This document shows positions 25,286 to 33,511 of a stretch of 38,926 nt of DNA, piece after piece; position 1 is the first letter of the stretch; each line of letters begins with the position of its first letter. Below the pieces are notes generated by a model. That model was not told where the DNA came from and did not search any database. It was given only the letters and a program-made list of their open reading frames with translations. Made by a program: the position numbers and the translations under genes. The stretch covers positions 1-38,926 of the forward strand of contig CAMHEP010000001.1 of assembly GCA_946184195.1 (NCBI GenBank). The letters are read 5' to 3'. Source of the stretch: an uncultured Bacteroidales bacterium (lineage in GTDB: Bacteria > Bacteroidota > Bacteroidia > Bacteroidales > Paludibacteraceae).

Positions 25286-25324
25286 CACCCGCAACAATAC
25301 AAAAACAATTAACACAATAACGTT

Positions 25325-26668
25325 ATGGAACAACTTGTACACTCAGCATGGTCAATGATTCCCTTTGGCCTCATGCTGCTGATGATTGCCGTGGGTCCGC
25401 TCGTAGTGGAACACTGGTGGGAAAGTAACCGTAACAAACTCATTGTCTCGATGATACTTGGTATCCCCGTAGCAATCTGTTTGATTATGGGCGGTATGGT
25501 ACACGAACTGGAGCACCAACTCTTCTTCGACTATGTGCCGTTTATCATCTTACTGCTTGCGCTCTTTGTCATCACAGGCGGTATACATTTCGAGGGAGAC
25601 CTAAAAGCCAAACCTATCGTCAATACCGGCATCTTGGGTTTAGGATGGATTCTCGCCTCCTTCATGGGTACAACCGGTGCCGCGATGCTGCTTATCCGTC
25701 CCCTCATCGAGACCAACAAACAGCGTGACTACAAGGTGCACACTATCCTCTTCTTCATCGCACTCGTGGCTAACTGCGGTGGACTGCTCACTCCGCTCGG
25801 CGACCCACCACTCTTCATGCTCTTCCTGCGCGGTGCACACTTCACATGGTTCATGCACCTCGCTCCCGAATGGGCCTTCACAGGACTCATCCTGCTCATG
25901 CTCTATTTCTGCATCGATACCTATTATTATAAGAAAGAGCACTGGACCAGCCTCAGCGCAGATGCCCGCGAAGCTACACCCATGGTCATCACCGGTAAGA
26001 TTAATTTCATCTACCTGCTCGGTGTTGTGCTGGCTGTCGCTTTCGTTAACGAAGGTACGATCCCCGTCATGGGTGAAGAAGATGCTCACCTATGGCTCAA
26101 GTATCTCCGCGAGATTGTGCTTGTCTCGCTCACACTGCTCAGTATCTACACCACCCGCAAACAGGTGCGTGAGGACAATAAATTCACATGGGCTCCTATC
26201 ATCGAGGTAGCCGTTCTCTTCCTCGGTATCTTCACGACCATGACTCCGGCATTGGCTTACCTCAAAGCACATGCTGCCGACCTCGGATTTACCCATGTTT
26301 GGCAGTTCTACTACTCCACTGGTGCCCTCTCTGCCTTCCTCGACAACACCCCGACAGCAGTCGCCTTCCACGGCGTGGCATCGGGTCTGCCCGAGAGCCT
26401 GGCTGCCGCTGACGCAGGAGTAGTGACAGGTATGTTCGGCGACACAAGTTTTGTCGCAGGTATCAACGAGGTGCTGCTCAAAGCTATCTCCATAGCTGCC
26501 GTCATGTTCGGCTCACTCACCTATATCGGCAATGGACCTAACTTCATGGTCAAGGCTATCGCTGAGGAGAGTGGCATTAAAATGCCGTCCTTCTTCGGTT
26601 ATATGCTCAAGTTCTCACTCATCATCCTCCTGCCGGTATTCATTCTGGTACAACTGATTTTCCTATAA
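25325..26668 (+). CDS. nhaD: Sodium:proton antiporter, NhaD/citrate-transporter (IT superfamily) type
   Basis: 447-residue membrane protein with about 11-13 hydrophobic segments, of the ion-transporter superfamily that includes NhaD, ArsB and CitMHS. Diagnostic stretches include GTTGAAMLLIRPLIETN, then NCGGLLTPLGDPPLFMLFLRG (re-entrant hairpin in the first half) and, symmetrically, DNTPTAVAFHG and GNGPNFMVKA in the second half. It most likely exports Na+ in exchange for H+. The NhaD assignment rests on family resemblance; an anion substrate cannot be ruled out. The DedA gene begins four bases after the stop, so they share a transcript. Confidence 0.85.
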   Translation: MEQLVHSAWSMIPFGLMLLMIAVGPLVVEHWWESNRNKLIVSMILGIPVAICLIMGGMVHELEHQLFFDYVPFIILLLALFVITGGIHFEGDLKAKPIVNTGILGLGWILASFMGTTGAAMLLIRPLIETNKQRDYKVHTILFFIALVANCGGLLTPLGDPPLFMLFLRGAHFTWFMHLAPEWAFTGLILLMLYFCIDTYYYKKEHWTSLSADAREATPMVITGKINFIYLLGVVLAVAFVNEGTIPVMGEEDAHLWLKYLREIVLVSLTLLSIYTTRKQVREDNKFTWAPIIEVAVLFLGIFTTMTPALAYLKAHAADLGFTHVWQFYYSTGALSAFLDNTPTAVAFHGVASGLPESLAAADAGVVTGMFGDTSFVAGINEVLLKAISIAAVMFGSLTYIGNGPNFMVKAIAEESGIKMPSFFGYMLKFSLIILLPVFILVQLIFL

Positions 26669-26672
26669 TCGA

Positions 26673-27323
26673 ATGAGCCTGATTGAACAAATCACAGCGT
26701 GGTATTCGGCGCATATGAACTATGCGTCGATTACTGCGCTTATGACTGTCGAGTCCTCTTTCATCCCCTTCCCCAGTGAGGTGGTCATTCCGCCTGCCGT
26801 CTATGTGGCAAGCGAACCGGCAAGCAGCCTCTGCGCTACCGGCAACTACCCCGTGGATGTACTGCTCATCGTCCTCTTCGGCACCATCGGTGCGATACTC
26901 GGTGCTGTCATCAACTATGGACTCAGCGTGTGGCTCGGACGACCCATCATCTATCGCTTCGCCGATAGTAAACTCGGACACCTCTGCCTGCTCAGCAGCG
27001 AGAAAATAGAGCAGGCAGAAGCCTATTTCCGCGAGAAAGGCAATATGTCCACCTTCATCGGACGCTTCATCCCGGGTATACGCCAACTCATCAGTATCCC
27101 CGCCGGACTGAGCCGTATGCACTTCGGGGCTTTCCTATGGTGGACCTTCCTTGGTGCTTTCTCGTGGAACTGCGTCTTGGCACTGCTCGGATACGTGGCA
27201 CACGGGCAAATGGACCTTATTAACAAATATAGCCACGAACTAAGCGTGGCTATACTCGTACTGCTCGCAGCAGTCATCCTTTTCTATTCCCTGCGCTGGC
27301 TCATACGTCGCCAACGCCGGTAA
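26673..27323 (+). CDS. DedA-family membrane protein
   Basis: 216-residue DedA/SNARE-associated (VTT) family protein. The N-terminal acidic motif ESSFIPFPSEVVIPPA (about residues 27-42) and the later GRFIPGIRQLISIPAGLSRM (about 130-149), with its essential arginines, are typical. About five membrane or re-entrant segments are visible. DedA proteins recycle undecaprenyl phosphate or other lipids across the inner membrane and depend on the proton motive force, which fits its pairing with an Na+/H+ antiporter. The gene ends two bases from the stop of the convergent Wzz-like gene. Confidence 0.88.
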   Translation: MSLIEQITAWYSAHMNYASITALMTVESSFIPFPSEVVIPPAVYVASEPASSLCATGNYPVDVLLIVLFGTIGAILGAVINYGLSVWLGRPIIYRFADSKLGHLCLLSSEKIEQAEAYFREKGNMSTFIGRFIPGIRQLISIPAGLSRMHFGAFLWWTFLGAFSWNCVLALLGYVAHGQMDLINKYSHELSVAILVLLAAVILFYSLRWLIRRQRR

Positions 27324-27329
27324 GCTTAC
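27320..27329. other. 10-bp palindrome holding the stop codons of two convergent genes
   Basis: GTAAGCTTAC is a perfect palindrome; its two halves carry the TAA of the DedA gene (27321-27323) and, on the other strand, the TAA of the Wzz-like gene (27326-27328). Too short to be a terminator. Confidence 0.5.
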
Positions 27330-28273
27330 TGCTTCAACCATTCGCTCATACGACGTCTATTCTCCACCATCCAAGCGATGATACATCCGGCTATCCACCC
27401 GACAAGTAGGGCAAGGATAGCCGCTTTCTTCATGTCATGCAGCGGTGAACCCACCAGATAGAGCGGTGACTCCAATACTACCGGTGCCGTTGCCAAAGCC
27501 AAACGTCTGTCTACCTCGTAGGTACGTTGTATATGCTCCTCAATAGCCTTCAGCGGCAGTTTAATCTCCTGCTCGCCGTGGAAGATGCCGTTCTGCTGTT
27601 GCGCCGACGCGCTCTGGCGATAGTAATAGGCACTGGTCATCGAGTCCAGTTTCTCTATCTGCTCGTGGCAGAAGCGTGCCTCGCGCTCCAATGTGGCACG
27701 ATAACGAATGAACGATGCAAGGATATCCTCGCGCCCGTTGAAGTATGCCATCAGTGCGGGCTCCACACGGCGCAGCAGCGACTCGTCTCCGCACAAGCGA
27801 AAACGGATAACCTGACGATCCGTCATGCGCACCAGCAGCGTGTCGGTATAGTTCTTCACGCCGCCATAGGCAGTGTAGTCGGGCGTACCGTCAGCCAGTG
27901 CGTCGATACGGTCGAAAACCTCAAAATGAGACAAACGGCGTGCATCCTCCCGGCTCAGTCCTAACAGGTCTGCTATACTGCCACCGGGTAACCGGTTGTT
28001 AGCGTACATCAGCCCCTTGTAGACCTCGTCAAACTGCTCCGCCGACGGACCGTTCAGCAGCACGATACCTTCTGCCTTGTAACTCCTATGTCCGGGGCGG
28101 AACCACCAGAGCGATGCTCCCATGGTAAGCAGCATCACTAACCCTACTATCCACCATCGGCGGTAACTCAACCTGACCATGCCGGCGAGTAAGACACCCA
28201 TGCCGCGCACTACGGCGCAGCACGTATGCCACAACGAACGGCAAACATCAATGATTGTTGTTTCGTCTTTCAT
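27326..28273 (-). CDS. Two-membrane-segment protein with Wzz-like topology, function unknown
   Basis: 315 residues: a first membrane segment at about 38-57 (RWWIVGLVMLLTMGASLWWF), a periplasmic domain of about 210 residues with helix-forming, charged stretches, and a second segment at about 287-306 (AAILALLVGWIAGCIIAWMV) followed by a basic end. This is the layout of polysaccharide chain-length regulators (Wzz family), but I see no clear Wzz proline-rich motif before the second segment, so the role is open. It lies 48 bases downstream of ftsZ on the same strand, with no promoter visible between, so it is probably the last gene of the murC-ftsZ operon. Confidence 0.75.
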   Translation of the reverse strand: MKDETTIIDVCRSLWHTCCAVVRGMGVLLAGMVRLSYRRWWIVGLVMLLTMGASLWWFRPGHRSYKAEGIVLLNGPSAEQFDEVYKGLMYANNRLPGGSIADLLGLSREDARRLSHFEVFDRIDALADGTPDYTAYGGVKNYTDTLLVRMTDRQVIRFRLCGDESLLRRVEPALMAYFNGREDILASFIRYRATLEREARFCHEQIEKLDSMTSAYYYRQSASAQQQNGIFHGEQEIKLPLKAIEEHIQRTYEVDRRLALATAPVVLESPLYLVGSPLHDMKKAAILALLVGWIAGCIIAWMVENRRRMSEWLKQ

Positions 28274-28321
28274 AAGTCTGTCCTTTTTAGTCTTGGTTTA
28301 TGCTAACTCACGGTCTATCCC

Positions 28322-29626
28322 TTATCGACGCCAGCGGGAGAAAAGTCCACCACGGTGTTCTTGTGCCTCCGGCTTGGACTTCGGCTGAGGATGCTCCAAA
28401 TGTCCGGGGGTAGGCACGCTCGATTGGGATTCATCATCTTCGTCCTCAAAGATAATCTGCACCTCGTCCGCACTTTGCCCGTCCGGTCGGGGCAGTCGCT
28501 CCTCTACAGCCGGCTTAGTCGGTTCCGCTATCTCAAGCGGTTCTTCCTCTACCTCCGCTTCCGGCTCCGTAGCGGGTTCTTCTTTCGTCTCCGGCTCGTC
28601 ATAGAAAGATGGGATGGCCTCGTCGACGGTCTTCTTGCCTGCCACCTCACTCAGCGACGGGATGTCGCTCACTTCATAGCCGGTAGCGATGATAGTCACA
28701 CGTACGTTCTCGCCCAACGACTCATCCAGCGATGCTCCCCATTGTACCTCCACATCTTCGCCCACTTGCTTGACGAAATCGTTGATTTGGTCAATCTCTT
28801 GCATGATGATAGCATGCTCGGTCGAGCAGTAGAACTGCAGGAGGATACGCTTGGCACCACGCACATCGTTAGTGTTGACCAGCGGAGACTGCAAAGCGTT
28901 CGCTATAGCGGCGGTGATACGCTGCTCACCACTCGCCTGACCCACGTTCATGATGGCTACGCCACCGTTCTTGAGCGTGTTTCTCACGTCGGCAAAGTCC
29001 GTGTTGATATAGCCGGGCACGGTGATAATCTCGGCTATCGACTTAGCCGCGTTGCACACCACGTCATCCGACTTGCTGAAGGCGTTCAGCAGGTTCAAGT
29101 CGCTGTATATCTGCTTCAGTTTCTCGTTGTTGATAACCAGCAATGCGTCTACATGCTCCGCCAAACGTGCCACGCCGGCCATCGCCTTGCGGATCTTGTG
29201 TTTACCCTCAAAGGCAAAAGGAATAGTGACAATACCGACTGTCAATATGCCCATATTCTGTGCCACCTCGGCTACCACGGCACTCGCACCTGTTCCCGTT
29301 CCTCCACCCATACCGGCAGTGAGGAAAAGCATTTGCGTGCCGTCATCCAGCGCCTCATGGATACGCTGACGGCTCTCCTCCGCATATTTCTGTGCTTGCT
29401 CGGGGTCGCCTCCGGCTCCCAAACCGGGACCTAACTGCAACTTAGCCGGCACTGAGGATTTACCCAGCGCCTGTTTATCGGTGTTGCATACGAGGAAAGT
29501 GACACCCTGAATACCACGGCTGTGCATGTAATTCACTGCGTTGCAGCCGCCGCCGCCTACGCCCATCACCTTGATGATAGAGTCTTCCTGAATCTCAATC
29601 GGTAACGGCAACAATTCTTCGTCCAT
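28322..29626 (-). CDS. ftsZ: Cell division GTPase FtsZ
   Basis: Tubulin-like GTPase that forms the Z ring. The nucleotide loops are GVGGGGCNAVN at the start and the tubulin signature GGGTGTGAS, followed by the T7 synergy loop with NTDFADV. The globular part ends near residue 325, then comes an acidic Pro/Glu-rich linker of about 90 residues and a basic C-terminal peptide, GGLFSRWRR. The ATG at 29626 is preferred: it puts 16 residues before IIKVMGVGGGG, as I recall for Bacteroides FtsZ. An upstream ATG at 29656 would overlap ftsA by eight bases. 434 residues. Confidence 0.97.
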   Translation of the reverse strand: MDEELLPLPIEIQEDSIIKVMGVGGGGCNAVNYMHSRGIQGVTFLVCNTDKQALGKSSVPAKLQLGPGLGAGGDPEQAQKYAEESRQRIHEALDDGTQMLFLTAGMGGGTGTGASAVVAEVAQNMGILTVGIVTIPFAFEGKHKIRKAMAGVARLAEHVDALLVINNEKLKQIYSDLNLLNAFSKSDDVVCNAAKSIAEIITVPGYINTDFADVRNTLKNGGVAIMNVGQASGEQRITAAIANALQSPLVNTNDVRGAKRILLQFYCSTEHAIIMQEIDQINDFVKQVGEDVEVQWGASLDESLGENVRVTIIATGYEVSDIPSLSEVAGKKTVDEAIPSFYDEPETKEEPATEPEAEVEEEPLEIAEPTKPAVEERLPRPDGQSADEVQIIFEDEDDESQSSVPTPGHLEHPQPKSKPEAQEHRGGLFSRWRR

Positions 29627-29648
29627 AGTTGTTATAGTGTTTTGATGA

Positions 29649-30935
29649 TTATACATTGTTTTGATTAGCGCTGAATATGTCTATCAGCGTCCCTTCTATC
29701 CGCTCTTTGATTCGCGGCGGAGTAATCTTCTTGCCGGGATGCAGGTCCCGATAATCGGCACCGAGCAGCAACGTTCCCACCAGCGATGAGAAACGCGGCT
29801 CCAGATATTCGTCCGGCGTATCCGGCGTGAGCAGACGGTCATGCAGACCGAACAGCACCTTTACCGGCGTGCGCTGTTGGATAAAAGGCACGATTCCTCT
29901 AAGCATCGCGCCGCCACCCGTCACGTACACGACGCGTATGCGTTCCTTATGTTTATTTATAAGCTCGATGAGCGGCCCCAGTATCTCCTCCAGTTTGAGG
30001 GCTATCAGCATCGCCACTTCGTTGTTCGATATGCGCAGCTTGCCAACCTCCAATGCCGGAGCAGGAACCACCATGGTATACTGTTTCTCCAGATAATCCG
30101 GTGACGCCGCACCATGCTGGCACTTGATTCGCTCAGCAAAGGCGAAACTCATTCCTTGGTCTTCCAACACCCGACTAATGTGATAGCCGCCTTGGGGAAT
30201 GACCTTCGTCTCCAAATACTGTGTCTGCTTGAAGATACTCAGGGTCGTCGTCTGTGCACCCATATCCAGTACGGCACATCCTTCACGCAACACCTCCGCA
30301 CCGTCTTCTGCCGCAAAAGCCGACAGCAAAGCGTCCTGACGCACAAAAGTCTTCTCTATTGACTTGCCTGCTTGGTCAAAACTCTTCAGCACCTGCGCCT
30401 CCAACTCTTTCTTTCCCACAAAAGCGAGGTAGTTTGCCTCCACCAGTGCGGCGCGCTGATGTTCGCCGGGCAACTCGTCCTGTTCTTTACCGTCCAGCAC
30501 AAAGTAACTGGGCACCAGTCCCAGCACCGCCACTCCCGGATTATGCTGTTCAATCTTCTCCTTGCACTCTTTCTCCAGCTCGTCCAACAAGGCCTGACTC
30601 ACCTCTTTATGCCGTACTTGGTCGCGCACCGAACGAACGGCATAGATAGTCATCGTCCGTCCGCCTAACGACACAAAGGCGGCGGGTAACTCACTCACAC
30701 CGATACGGTTAGCCAGCAACTTAAGCGTCTGCACAATCATATATCCGGCGTTGGACGACTGCGTCACCACACCCTTCTCCACGCAAGCGTACTGATTGGA
30801 CTGCTCCACTCCCAATATGCGCAACCGCTCGCCGTCAACGCGCTCTGCAGCCATCACCTTGATACCATGACTGCCTAAGTCGATGGCGACCAGCGGCAAC
30901 AGTTCTGCCTCTACACTATTTTTCTTCTTTGCCAT
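29649..30935 (-). CDS. ftsA: Cell division protein FtsA
   Basis: Actin-like ATPase that tethers FtsZ to the membrane and recruits the divisome. Actin-fold signatures are present: phosphate-1 loop VAIDLGSHGIKVM, phosphate-2 CAVLDMGAQTTTL and adenosine loop VVYVTGGGAMLRGI. The C-terminus (about residues 405-428, PPRIKERIEGTLIDIFSANQ) is the expected amphipathic membrane-targeting helix. 428 residues. It starts three bases after the ftsQ stop and precedes ftsZ, as in most bacteria. Confidence 0.96.
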   Translation of the reverse strand: MAKKKNSVEAELLPLVAIDLGSHGIKVMAAERVDGERLRILGVEQSNQYACVEKGVVTQSSNAGYMIVQTLKLLANRIGVSELPAAFVSLGGRTMTIYAVRSVRDQVRHKEVSQALLDELEKECKEKIEQHNPGVAVLGLVPSYFVLDGKEQDELPGEHQRAALVEANYLAFVGKKELEAQVLKSFDQAGKSIEKTFVRQDALLSAFAAEDGAEVLREGCAVLDMGAQTTTLSIFKQTQYLETKVIPQGGYHISRVLEDQGMSFAFAERIKCQHGAASPDYLEKQYTMVVPAPALEVGKLRISNNEVAMLIALKLEEILGPLIELINKHKERIRVVYVTGGGAMLRGIVPFIQQRTPVKVLFGLHDRLLTPDTPDEYLEPRFSSLVGTLLLGADYRDLHPGKKITPPRIKERIEGTLIDIFSANQNNV

Positions 30936-30938
30936 GAT

Positions 30939-31670
30939 TTATCTTTTCTTTCGGGCTACCACCTGTCCACGGTAACGCAGGTCCACCTCACCATATTCCG
31001 GGACATCAGGGAAAGGGTTGTCCAGAAACAACGCCAACTTGGCCATCTTCAACCGATAATCATCGGTCCTGCCCAGTCGCACCATCAGTCCGTCTGTCAT
31101 CCTCAGAGTCACCTCGTCCCTGTTGTTCACCTCCAGCCGCTCGACACTCTCGCGCCAACGACGCTCGCCGTCCAGCCATACTGCCAGGTCCGCCAATTCG
31201 TTCTCCGCCAACTGGCGGCTGATGTCGCCGCGAGCTGTCCATACCGCCGTGTTCACACGTTCCCAAGCCGGCATGATGCGTCTGTCCGTGTCCACAAAAT
31301 AATGCTCCGTCGGCGTCTCCACACGCAACAACGGCACACGCTGACTCACCACCGCCCGCACCCTGCCTTCTGCCGTCGCATAACACTCCGCACGCCGTAT
31401 CATCGGATGGCTGCGCAGCATCTGTTCCATGCGCTGCAAAGCTACGGTATTCACCGTCTCTCGGCGAGGATAAGCACCCGTGGTCATGAGGTAGTGGCGC
31501 AACTCGCCCTCCGTCACAAACTGACGCTCTATGCTGTCACGGACGATGATATCTACCGCCTCAGCCATGCGCCGTTTGTCCTTGGCTGTCGTCAGGGCTA
31601 CGGCTGTCATCATGCCGCCAACCACACACACCACCGACAACACGGTTACTATCTTTCTCAACGTACTCAT
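30939..31670 (-). CDS. ftsQ: Cell division protein FtsQ
   Basis: 243-residue bitopic membrane protein: a very short cytoplasmic end, a membrane segment at about residues 8-27 (VLSVVCVVGGMMTAVALTTA) and a periplasmic domain. The first part (about 38-108) looks like the POTRA domain, with LRSHPMIRRAECYAT; the later part is the beta domain ending EVDLRYRGQVVARKKR. Sequence similarity in this family is low; position between murC and ftsA and the topology make the call. Two bases separate it from the murC stop. Confidence 0.9.
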   Translation of the reverse strand: MSTLRKIVTVLSVVCVVGGMMTAVALTTAKDKRRMAEAVDIIVRDSIERQFVTEGELRHYLMTTGAYPRRETVNTVALQRMEQMLRSHPMIRRAECYATAEGRVRAVVSQRVPLLRVETPTEHYFVDTDRRIMPAWERVNTAVWTARGDISRQLAENELADLAVWLDGERRWRESVERLEVNNRDEVTLRMTDGLMVRLGRTDDYRLKMAKLALFLDNPFPDVPEYGEVDLRYRGQVVARKKR

Positions 31671-31672
31671 TC

Positions 31673-33118
31673 TTATTCTTTACCCCCTATCGCTTCTCTC
31701 ACTCCGTCTACCAGCCTGTCTATATCTCCGGCTCCCAAGGTCATGACGGCGACCGGGGTGCCGGACGCTTTCACCCGAGCTGCCAGCACCTCTGCCAACT
31801 CAGCCTTCTGAACAACACGCACCTTGCACCCGGGGTGACGAAGCAGAACCTCTTGCATCAGCGCCTCACTCGTCACACCCTCAATAGGCTTTTCGCGTGC
31901 CGGATAGATGGGCAACAGAATCAACTCGTCCACCGTACTGAGCACATCCGCAAAACCGTCCATGAAATCGCGCGTTCTACTGTATAAATGCGGCTGGAAC
32001 ACTGCAACAAACGTGCGGTCGGGGTAAATGCGTCTGACCGACTCGATGCTCGCACGCAGTTCCGTCGGGTGGTGGGCGTAGTCGTCCACATACACCACCT
32101 TAGCGTTCTTCACGTGGATATTAAATCGGCGGTAAACGCCGGTATAACTCTTCAGTCCGCGGCGCACTTCTTCGGGGGTCACACCACACAACAAAGCTAT
32201 CGCCGCTGCTGCGACGCTGTTCTCTATATTCACCCACACCGGCACACCGGGTTCCACATCGCGGATGACGCCGTCGGGGGTCACCATGTCGAAACGTATC
32301 GCCCCGTCTGCCACCCGGACGTTCTCTGCGTAGAAGTCCGGTCGCTCCGACTCGGTAGACCGGTCGGGGCAGTCCTGTCTCTCCGACCCATCCTCTTGCT
32401 CAGGTACCCACTCCCCGGTATACCGATATACCGTCGCCCGGCAGTCTTTCACCTCATACCCCCATTTCAGCACCACGGCTTTCTCCACCAGCCCGGCGTA
32501 TACATCGAATCCTTCTTGATAAGCCTCGGCGGTGCCGTATATATCAAGGTGGTCGGGGTCTATCGACGTGATGGCGGTCATATAGGGACTCAGCCTATGG
32601 AACGAACGGTCGTATTCATCCGCCTCCACCACCACGTAGTCGCTCCCGTGGTCGATTAGGAGGTTACTTCGGTAGTTATTGCTGATGCCACCGAGGAAAG
32701 CACTCGTTCCCACACTCGACTCATGCAGCAGGTGTGCCAACATCGTCGAGGTGGTCGTCTTGCCGTGCGTGCCGGCTACACATAACGCTTTCTTCTGTCG
32801 CGTCACCTGTCCCAACAGCTCCGAGCGTTTCATGACCTCAAAACCTCCCTCACGGAAATGTACATACTGCCTATTGTCCGCCGGTACGGCAGGTGTCCTG
32901 ACAACTATCGTATCCGCCGGCGTCAACGCCGTCTCCTCCTCGGTCAGCGTCTCGCTGTAGTTGATGACGATGCCTTCCGCCTCCAACTCGCGGGTCAAAG
33001 GCGATGGCGTACGGTCATAACCGATAACGTGACAGCCCTTCGAGTGGAAATACCGGGCCAAAGCACTCATCCCGATTCCTCCGATTCCGAGGAAATAATA
33101 TGTCTTATTCTTTTCCAA
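31673..33118 (-). CDS. murC: UDP-N-acetylmuramate:L-alanine ligase
   Basis: MurC adds L-alanine to UDP-MurNAc, the first ligation of the stem peptide. It opens with YYFLGIGGIGMSALARYF, then shows the ATP loop AGTHGKTTTS, EADEYDRSFH, DDYAHHPTEL and FQPHLYSRTRDF. The ATG at 33307 is rejected as start because it lies in the 11-bp repeats, upstream of the promoter at 33190-33221. The TTG at 33118 gives MEKNKTYYFLGIGG and 481 residues, the expected size. A polar insert (about residues 250-280, EQEDGSERQDCPDRST) interrupts the central domain. murC heads the murC-ftsQ-ftsA-ftsZ block on the minus strand. Confidence 0.94.
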   Translation of the reverse strand: MEKNKTYYFLGIGGIGMSALARYFHSKGCHVIGYDRTPSPLTRELEAEGIVINYSETLTEEETALTPADTIVVRTPAVPADNRQYVHFREGGFEVMKRSELLGQVTRQKKALCVAGTHGKTTTSTMLAHLLHESSVGTSAFLGGISNNYRSNLLIDHGSDYVVVEADEYDRSFHRLSPYMTAITSIDPDHLDIYGTAEAYQEGFDVYAGLVEKAVVLKWGYEVKDCRATVYRYTGEWVPEQEDGSERQDCPDRSTESERPDFYAENVRVADGAIRFDMVTPDGVIRDVEPGVPVWVNIENSVAAAAIALLCGVTPEEVRRGLKSYTGVYRRFNIHVKNAKVVYVDDYAHHPTELRASIESVRRIYPDRTFVAVFQPHLYSRTRDFMDGFADVLSTVDELILLPIYPAREKPIEGVTSEALMQEVLLRHPGCKVRVVQKAELAEVLAARVKASGTPVAVMTLGAGDIDRLVDGVREAIGGKE

Positions 33119-33189
33119 AATAATTTGTCTATTCTTATCCGATGAAGATTCTGTCAAACGCCTTTTCCGGCATATTAAAAAATCGGGCA

Positions 33190-33221
33190 CAAAGTTACAA
33201 ATAATTTTGCATTTATGCAAA
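33190..33221 (-). promoter_or_regulatory. murC operon promoter
   Basis: Minus strand: TTTG (33218-33221), exactly 20 bases, TAACTTTG (33190-33197). Transcription would start near 33183, about 65 bases before the TTG start. A dedicated promoter here fits a murC that no longer follows murG. Confidence 0.85.
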
Positions 33222-33280
33222 CTTTTCTTCTCTTTGCATGAATTTTTATCTTTCCGGCACCCCCTCAGATACCCTTCATT

Positions 33281-33368
33281 CCCAAAGGTCACCCATAGGT
33301 CACCCAAAGGTCACCCAAAGGTCAGCCATAGGTCAGGCATATGTAAGGCAAAGGTAACCAATAGGTCA
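33281..33368. repeat. 11-bp tandem repeat, eight units
   Basis: Eight abutting 11-bp units on the + strand with consensus CCCAAAGGTCA: units at 33281, 33303 and 33314 are identical; 33292 and 33325 read CCCATAGGTCA and GCCATAGGTCA; 33336, 33347 and 33358 are more divergent. The array lies about 60 bp upstream of the murC promoter and 68 bp before the zeta-like gene's promoter. The unit has no spacers, so it is not a CRISPR array. Confidence 0.9.
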
Positions 33369-33395
33369 TTAGAGATATCTAAGACCTATTTTTTT
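33361..33395 (+). terminator. Terminator-like hairpin at the end of the 11-bp array
   Basis: ATAGGTC (33361-33367) pairs with GACCTAT (33383-33389), with the palindrome AGATATCT inside, and seven T follow (33389-33395). No + strand gene ends here, so it may shield the zeta-like gene from stray transcription, or simply derive from the last repeat unit. Confidence 0.4.
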
Positions 33396-33435
33396 CTCCC
33401 TCTTTTCTTGACCTTTATTTTTTTTCACCGAAATA

Positions 33436-33467
33436 TTTGGTAGTCTCAAAAAATGTTTGTACCTTTG
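33436..33467 (+). promoter_or_regulatory. Promoter of the zeta-toxin-like gene pair
   Basis: TTTG (33436-33439), 20 bases, TACCTTTG (33460-33467). Transcription would start near 33474, 38 bases before the ATG at 33512. It rules out the earlier in-frame GTG/ATG-like starts near 33437. Confidence 0.85.
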
Positions 33468-33511
33468 CACCCAACTTGCCGAAAAGGCACTCCTTGGACA
33501 CAGCTGAACGA

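Noticed and set aside
28355..29434. 359-codon + strand open frame opposite ftsZ
   Set aside because: Complete overlap with ftsZ, no promoter or family signature; a shadow of codon bias.
33119..33307. N-terminal extension of murC to an ATG at 33307
   Set aside because: The first codons are read from the 11-bp tandem repeat, the region lies upstream of a full promoter match at 33190-33221, and MurC homologues start near YYFLGIGGIGM.
33281..33368. CRISPR array
   Set aside because: Units are 11 bp and directly adjacent; there are no spacers and no cas genes nearby.
33437..33511. Earlier start of the zeta-like gene at 33437
   Set aside because: It would begin inside the -33/-7 promoter; the ATG at 33512 puts the Walker A loop at the usual distance from the N-terminus.
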